Positions 7,049 through 9,586 of a stretch of DNA of 9,586 nucleotides are shown in pieces. Origin of the DNA: Lachnospiraceae bacterium UBA1748 (GTDB taxonomy: Bacteria; Bacillota; Clostridia; Lachnospirales; Lachnospiraceae); NCBI GenBank assembly GCA_002314855.1, contig DCHQ01000001.1, positions 1 through 9,586 of the forward strand, given 5' to 3'. The notes beneath the pieces were generated by a model. The model did not search any database. It had not been told where the DNA came from and saw only the letters and a program-made list of their open reading frames with translations. Each line of letters starts with the position of its first letter. The stretch's first letter is position 1. The position numbers and the translations under genes were made by a program.

Positions 7049-8988
7049 GAAAACCTAAGTCTAAAAGAAGAATAGCTGTGTTTGGCAATGGATTTAATGG
7101 AAGCAATCTTGGGGGCTTTATAGAGGGCCTTACAGAAGCTATACCACCAAAACATGCTGATTTCTTCCTGTTTATGAGTCATGCAGCCTATGGACATAGC
7201 GAGACTCAAAGAATGGCTGAAAATTCAATATTTGATTTGCCAGATCTCAAGACCTTTGATGCAGCGATTATCTATGGTCCAGGTCTTAATTTCGTGGAGG
7301 CCATAGAGAAGCTGTGCGATAAATGTGCTGAAGCCGAGATACCAACGGTTGCAGTTGGCATTCAGGATGACAGATTTTCGTATGTAGCTGTAGATAACTA
7401 TACCGGTATGTATGATCTTGTGGAGCATTTGATAGAAAAGCATAATGTAAAAAATGTTTCTTTCATAGCTGGTTCCATGGAAAATGAAGACTCTAATGCA
7501 AGACTTCAGGGTGCACTTGATGCTCTTTCGAAGCATAATCTTGAGCTTAAGCCAGAAAATCTTCACTATTCGAACTGGTCTATTCTAAGCGCAGCTGATT
7601 TTATAGGGAAAGTTTTCACGGATAGAAAACCAAAAGATTATCCAGATGCATTTATTACAGCCAATGATATGCTTGCTATGTTCGCAGTAGCGCAGATTAA
7701 TAAATTTGGTTTTAATGTACCAGATGATTTTATAGTATCAGGATTTGACGCAACATCTGATAGCCAGGTATTTTATCCTTCTATTGCGACTGTTGATCAG
7801 AATCAGAAGGAAATAGGCAAGACAACTGCAGAGGCACTTATGAATCAGCTTATTTCGGGTGAAAAGGTTAATAAGCTGATAAAGTGCAACGCATATCCAG
7901 GAGAGAGCTGCGGTTGTGAGGAGTGTCGTGGTGAAAATGAAGCAAGACGTTCATTAGGTAGACACAAGCCAGAAAAGACACTGGCAGACCGATTTACTAC
8001 TGACCGAATAAGAGAGATTGAGAAAACAATACTTCAGTCTGACAGATATTCAAACCTTGCCAAGACCATGCAGGATCATTTTAATAAAAATATTGGGCAT
8101 GAAGGTCCTGTATTTTACTGGTTACTTGATTCAAAGGTGGCCAAGCTTGGTGAATTGAATGTGGGTGATGAGCCAAAGTTCGAGTATGCCAGCAGAATGG
8201 ATGTAATAGTGGGGCGTGATAATGGTGACTTTGCCGCGTCGGTAACAGATGTGGGTATTAAGGAGTTATTGCCAGAGTATTATCAATATAAAGATGACCG
8301 TGATAATACTGTTTATATCCTACTTCCATCGTATCTTGATGGCATTATGTATGGATATTCAGTGTTTGGAAAGAATAATATGTTCTTTGAAGAAAGCTAT
8401 TATTACTCTTTCCATGAAAGATTAATATGTACACTGGAGGCTTACAAAAAGAATCTTCAGCTTACGAATCTTTATGATAAACTGGCTGATCTTATGCATG
8501 ATGATCCGCTTACTCATGTTCGTAATAGAGTGGCCTATGAAAAGTATAAGTCTTCTCTTGAGGAAAAGATGGTTACTAATAATGAATGTGATTTTGCAAT
8601 AATTCTTTTTGATATTAATAATCTGAAAATGATTAATGATAACCTGGGGCATGAGCTTGGTGATGAATATATCAAGAATTGTTGTAAGCTGATATGCACG
8701 GTGTTTAAGCACAGCCCTGTATTTAGAATTGGCGGTGATGAATTTGTGGCTGTACTTAAAGGCGATGACTACAATAACAGGGGAAGTCTAATCGATACAT
8801 TCAGAAGTAGTATGGATGAGTCAATTAAAAATGAGTCACTGGTTGAGAGAGTATCAATAGCATGTGGTATGGCGGTAATGGTTGGTGATACACCAGAGGC
8901 TCTTAACGAAACCTTTAGAATAGCTGATGAACGTATGTATATGAATAAAGCTATGATGAAGAAGCAAATGCAAAACATGGATATTTAA
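7045..8988 (+). CDS. LacI/periplasmic-binding-like sensor fused to GGDEF diguanylate cyclase
   Basis: A 647-residue protein that should make c-di-GMP from two GTP in response to a small ligand. Residues about 8-282 resemble the LacI/GalR ligand-binding fold (RRIAVFGNGFN, VEHLI.KHNVKNVSFIAG, DAFITANDMLA, VSGFDATSDSQVFYPSIATVDQN), but there is no helix-turn-helix, signal peptide or membrane segment, so the sensor is cytoplasmic. A cysteine cluster follows (C281, C289, C291, C294), then a middle region (about 310-460) that may be a degenerate GAF-like fold, a helix (460-485) and the GGDEF domain (485-640). The catalytic set is intact: D523, N531-D532 and GGDEF 563-567. The usual inhibitory RxxD site is replaced by FKHS (555-558), so product inhibition is probably lost. 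The start is a TTG overlapping the previous stop by 4 nt (TTGA), with ATGGGG upstream, implying translational coupling. The ligand is unknown; the cellulase upstream suggests a sugar. Confidence 0.9.
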   Translation: MRKPKSKRRIAVFGNGFNGSNLGGFIEGLTEAIPPKHADFFLFMSHAAYGHSETQRMAENSIFDLPDLKTFDAAIIYGPGLNFVEAIEKLCDKCAEAEIPTVAVGIQDDRFSYVAVDNYTGMYDLVEHLIEKHNVKNVSFIAGSMENEDSNARLQGALDALSKHNLELKPENLHYSNWSILSAADFIGKVFTDRKPKDYPDAFITANDMLAMFAVAQINKFGFNVPDDFIVSGFDATSDSQVFYPSIATVDQNQKEIGKTTAEALMNQLISGEKVNKLIKCNAYPGESCGCEECRGENEARRSLGRHKPEKTLADRFTTDRIREIEKTILQSDRYSNLAKTMQDHFNKNIGHEGPVFYWLLDSKVAKLGELNVGDEPKFEYASRMDVIVGRDNGDFAASVTDVGIKELLPEYYQYKDDRDNTVYILLPSYLDGIMYGYSVFGKNNMFFEESYYYSFHERLICTLEAYKKNLQLTNLYDKLADLMHDDPLTHVRNRVAYEKYKSSLEEKMVTNNECDFAIILFDINNLKMINDNLGHELGDEYIKNCCKLICTVFKHSPVFRIGGDEFVAVLKGDDYNNRGSLIDTFRSSMDESIKNESLVERVSIACGMAVMVGDTPEALNETFRIADERMYMNKAMMKKQMQNMDI

Positions 8989-9005
8989 GGTTTTATATTT
9001 TTTAT

Positions 9006-9047
9006 ACAACTTTTTTTAAAAATTTTTTACAAAAACACTAAAGTTGT
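9006..9047 (+). repeat. 8-bp inverted repeat flanking an A/T-tract, touching the flgM promoter
   Basis: ACAACTTT (9006-9013) and AAAGTTGT (9040-9047) are perfect inverted copies, 26 bases apart. The intervening bases are almost all A/T, with T-runs and A-runs. The right arm overlaps the -35 TAAA of the sigma-28 promoter. It may be a weak terminator-like hairpin ending the cellulase/cyclase operon, an operator, or bent DNA. No conventional GC-rich terminator is seen after the cyclase gene. Confidence 0.4.
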
Positions 9048-9065
9048 GATAGAAACGTCCGATAT
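9039..9065 (+). promoter_or_regulatory. Sigma-28 (SigD/FliA) promoter for flgM
   Basis: TAAA (9039-9042) and TCCGATAT (9058-9065) are separated by 15 bases. This matches the Gram-positive SigD consensus TAAA-N14-16-GCCGATAT at all but one base. The start point would be near 9072, about 27 bases before the flgM ATG. FlgM inhibits this sigma factor, so the gene would be under negative feedback. Confidence 0.9.
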
Positions 9066-9098
9066 AAGTGATAAGAAGGAAAGGAAGGAGGCATCAAT

Positions 9099-9380
9099 AT
9101 GAGAATTGAAAGCTATTCAAATATCCAGCAGCTCTACAATTTATCTAAGCCAGCTAATACAGCTAAGCCAGCAGCTAACGCTGATTTTAGAGACAAACTC
9201 AATATCTCAAGCGCAGGTAAAGACCTTACTATTGCTAAGCAGGCAGTTAGTGAAGCTCCTGATGTAAGAGCTGATAGAGTTAGTGAGCTTAAGAGTGCTA
9301 TTGATAATGGAACTTATGATGTAAGCGGCCAGGATTTTGCTGATAAGATCATGGAGAAACTCTCGCAGGCATTTGCTTAG
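9099..9380 (+). CDS. flgM: Anti-sigma-28 factor FlgM
   Basis: A 93-residue small cytoplasmic protein, normal length for the family. FlgM binds the flagellar sigma factor sigma-28 and holds back late flagellar genes until the hook-basal body is finished, when it is exported. The N-terminal half is low-complexity and likely disordered (SKPANTAKPAAN, 16-27). The conserved sigma-binding part runs from about residue 35: LNISSAGKDLTIAKQAV, APDVRADRVSELKSAIDNGTYDV (53-75) and the final helix DFADKIMEKL (79-88), all typical of Firmicutes FlgM. The ATG at 9099 lies 7 bases after a strong GGAGG (9087-9091). The sigma-28 promoter just upstream and the flgN-like gene just downstream agree with the identification. 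The usual next genes are flgN and flgK. Confidence 0.95.
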   Translation: MRIESYSNIQQLYNLSKPANTAKPAANADFRDKLNISSAGKDLTIAKQAVSEAPDVRADRVSELKSAIDNGTYDVSGQDFADKIMEKLSQAFA

Positions 9381-9416
9381 TCGCTTATAAATAAAAATTA
9401 ATAACACGACTATTGC

Positions 9417-9450
9417 AGTGCCTGTGACGAGAAATCGTCGCGGGCACTTT
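9417..9450 (+). terminator. Strong hairpin between flgM and flgN (terminator or attenuator)
   Basis: A 14-bp stem (9417-9430 with 9435-9448) has only two G-T wobbles and a GAAA tetraloop of the GNRA class. Only three T follow directly, then GTGTT, so the U-tract is weak. It lies 36 bases after the flgM stop and 29 bases before the proposed flgN start, so it may partly end transcription or protect the short flgM message. Confidence 0.7.
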
Positions 9451-9479
9451 GTGTTCAGACAAAGGTATAGGTATTACAT

Positions 9480-9586
9480 TTGGCTAGTTTAATGGAAACA
9501 CTTATCGATACGCTCGATAAGGAAAACAGTGAATATAAAATATTAATAGAGCTTTCAAGAGAGAAAACACCAATACTGATTAAGGG
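9480..9586 (+). CDS. flgN: FlgN-type flagellar export chaperone, N-terminal part (cut by window end)
   Basis: The frame is open from a TTG at 9480 to the window edge, giving 35 residues. The visible N-terminus, METLIDTLDKENSEYKILIELSREKTPILIKG, is a charged amphipathic helix of the kind that opens FlgN-family proteins, ending in the LIKGD-like turn. FlgN is a cytoplasmic chaperone for the hook-filament junction proteins FlgK and FlgL. Start choice is uncertain. TTG 9480 has AGG at 9469-9471 and AAAGG at 9461-9465 upstream; the in-frame ATG at 9492 matches the usual N-terminus better but lies about 20 bases from any ribosome binding site. Position right after flgM is the normal Firmicutes order and is a large part of the evidence. 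Confidence 0.78.
   Translation, partial: MASLMETLIDTLDKENSEYKILIELSREKTPILIK

Noticed and set aside
7225..7566. Antisense reading frame within the sensor/cyclase gene
   Set aside because: Composition typical of a reverse-strand shadow, with the + strand frame clearly coding.
9107..9185. Repeated CAGCTAA/AAGCCAGC units at the start of flgM
   Set aside because: Simple consequence of the low-complexity KPAN/TAKPAAN linker, not a DNA repeat element.

Overview
The window reads as a piece of an AT-rich, flagellated, fibre-degrading Lachnospiraceae chromosome (Butyrivibrio or Pseudobutyrivibrio-like). This rests on gene content, not on any database match: a surface-anchored GH9 cellulase, a periplasmic-binding-protein/GGDEF fusion, Firmicutes-type FlgM and FlgN, a polytopic protein resembling the clostridial DUF6077 family, and several TTG start codons. 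All genes lie on the + strand. No tRNA, rRNA, CRISPR array, insertion sequence or attachment site was seen, and no gene-free stretch exceeds 300 bases.

Layout. (1) 1-2344: the 3' end of a mannose-1-phosphate guanylyltransferase gene, then two membrane-protein genes that may be the halves of one larger glycosyltransferase-like or polymer-related protein. This looks like the tail of a surface-polysaccharide operon. (2) 2345-2992: greA on its own transcription unit, with a near-consensus promoter and a strong terminator. (3) 2993-4328: a DUF362 protein with two ferredoxin-type 4Fe-4S motifs, ending in its own terminator. (4) 4337-8988: a probable three-gene operon of a lipoprotein GH9 cellulase/cellodextrinase, a PaaI-type hotdog thioesterase, and a cytoplasmic sugar-binding-like sensor fused to a diguanylate cyclase. 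The last two overlap by 4 nt. (5) 8989-9586: flgM, preceded by an excellent sigma-28 (SigD/FliA-type) promoter, then a strong hairpin and the start of flgN, cut by the window edge.

Working together. The most interesting inference is in the right half. A cell-surface cellulase is apparently co-transcribed with a soluble-ligand sensor that makes c-di-GMP, and directly downstream is the anti-sigma factor controlling late flagellar genes. This suggests a local link between cellodextrin supply, c-di-GMP and the choice between swimming and staying on fibre. The physical arrangement is visible in the sequence; the functional link is not proven by it. The other genes are recognisable families in ordinary order, and I saw no convincing wholly new system.
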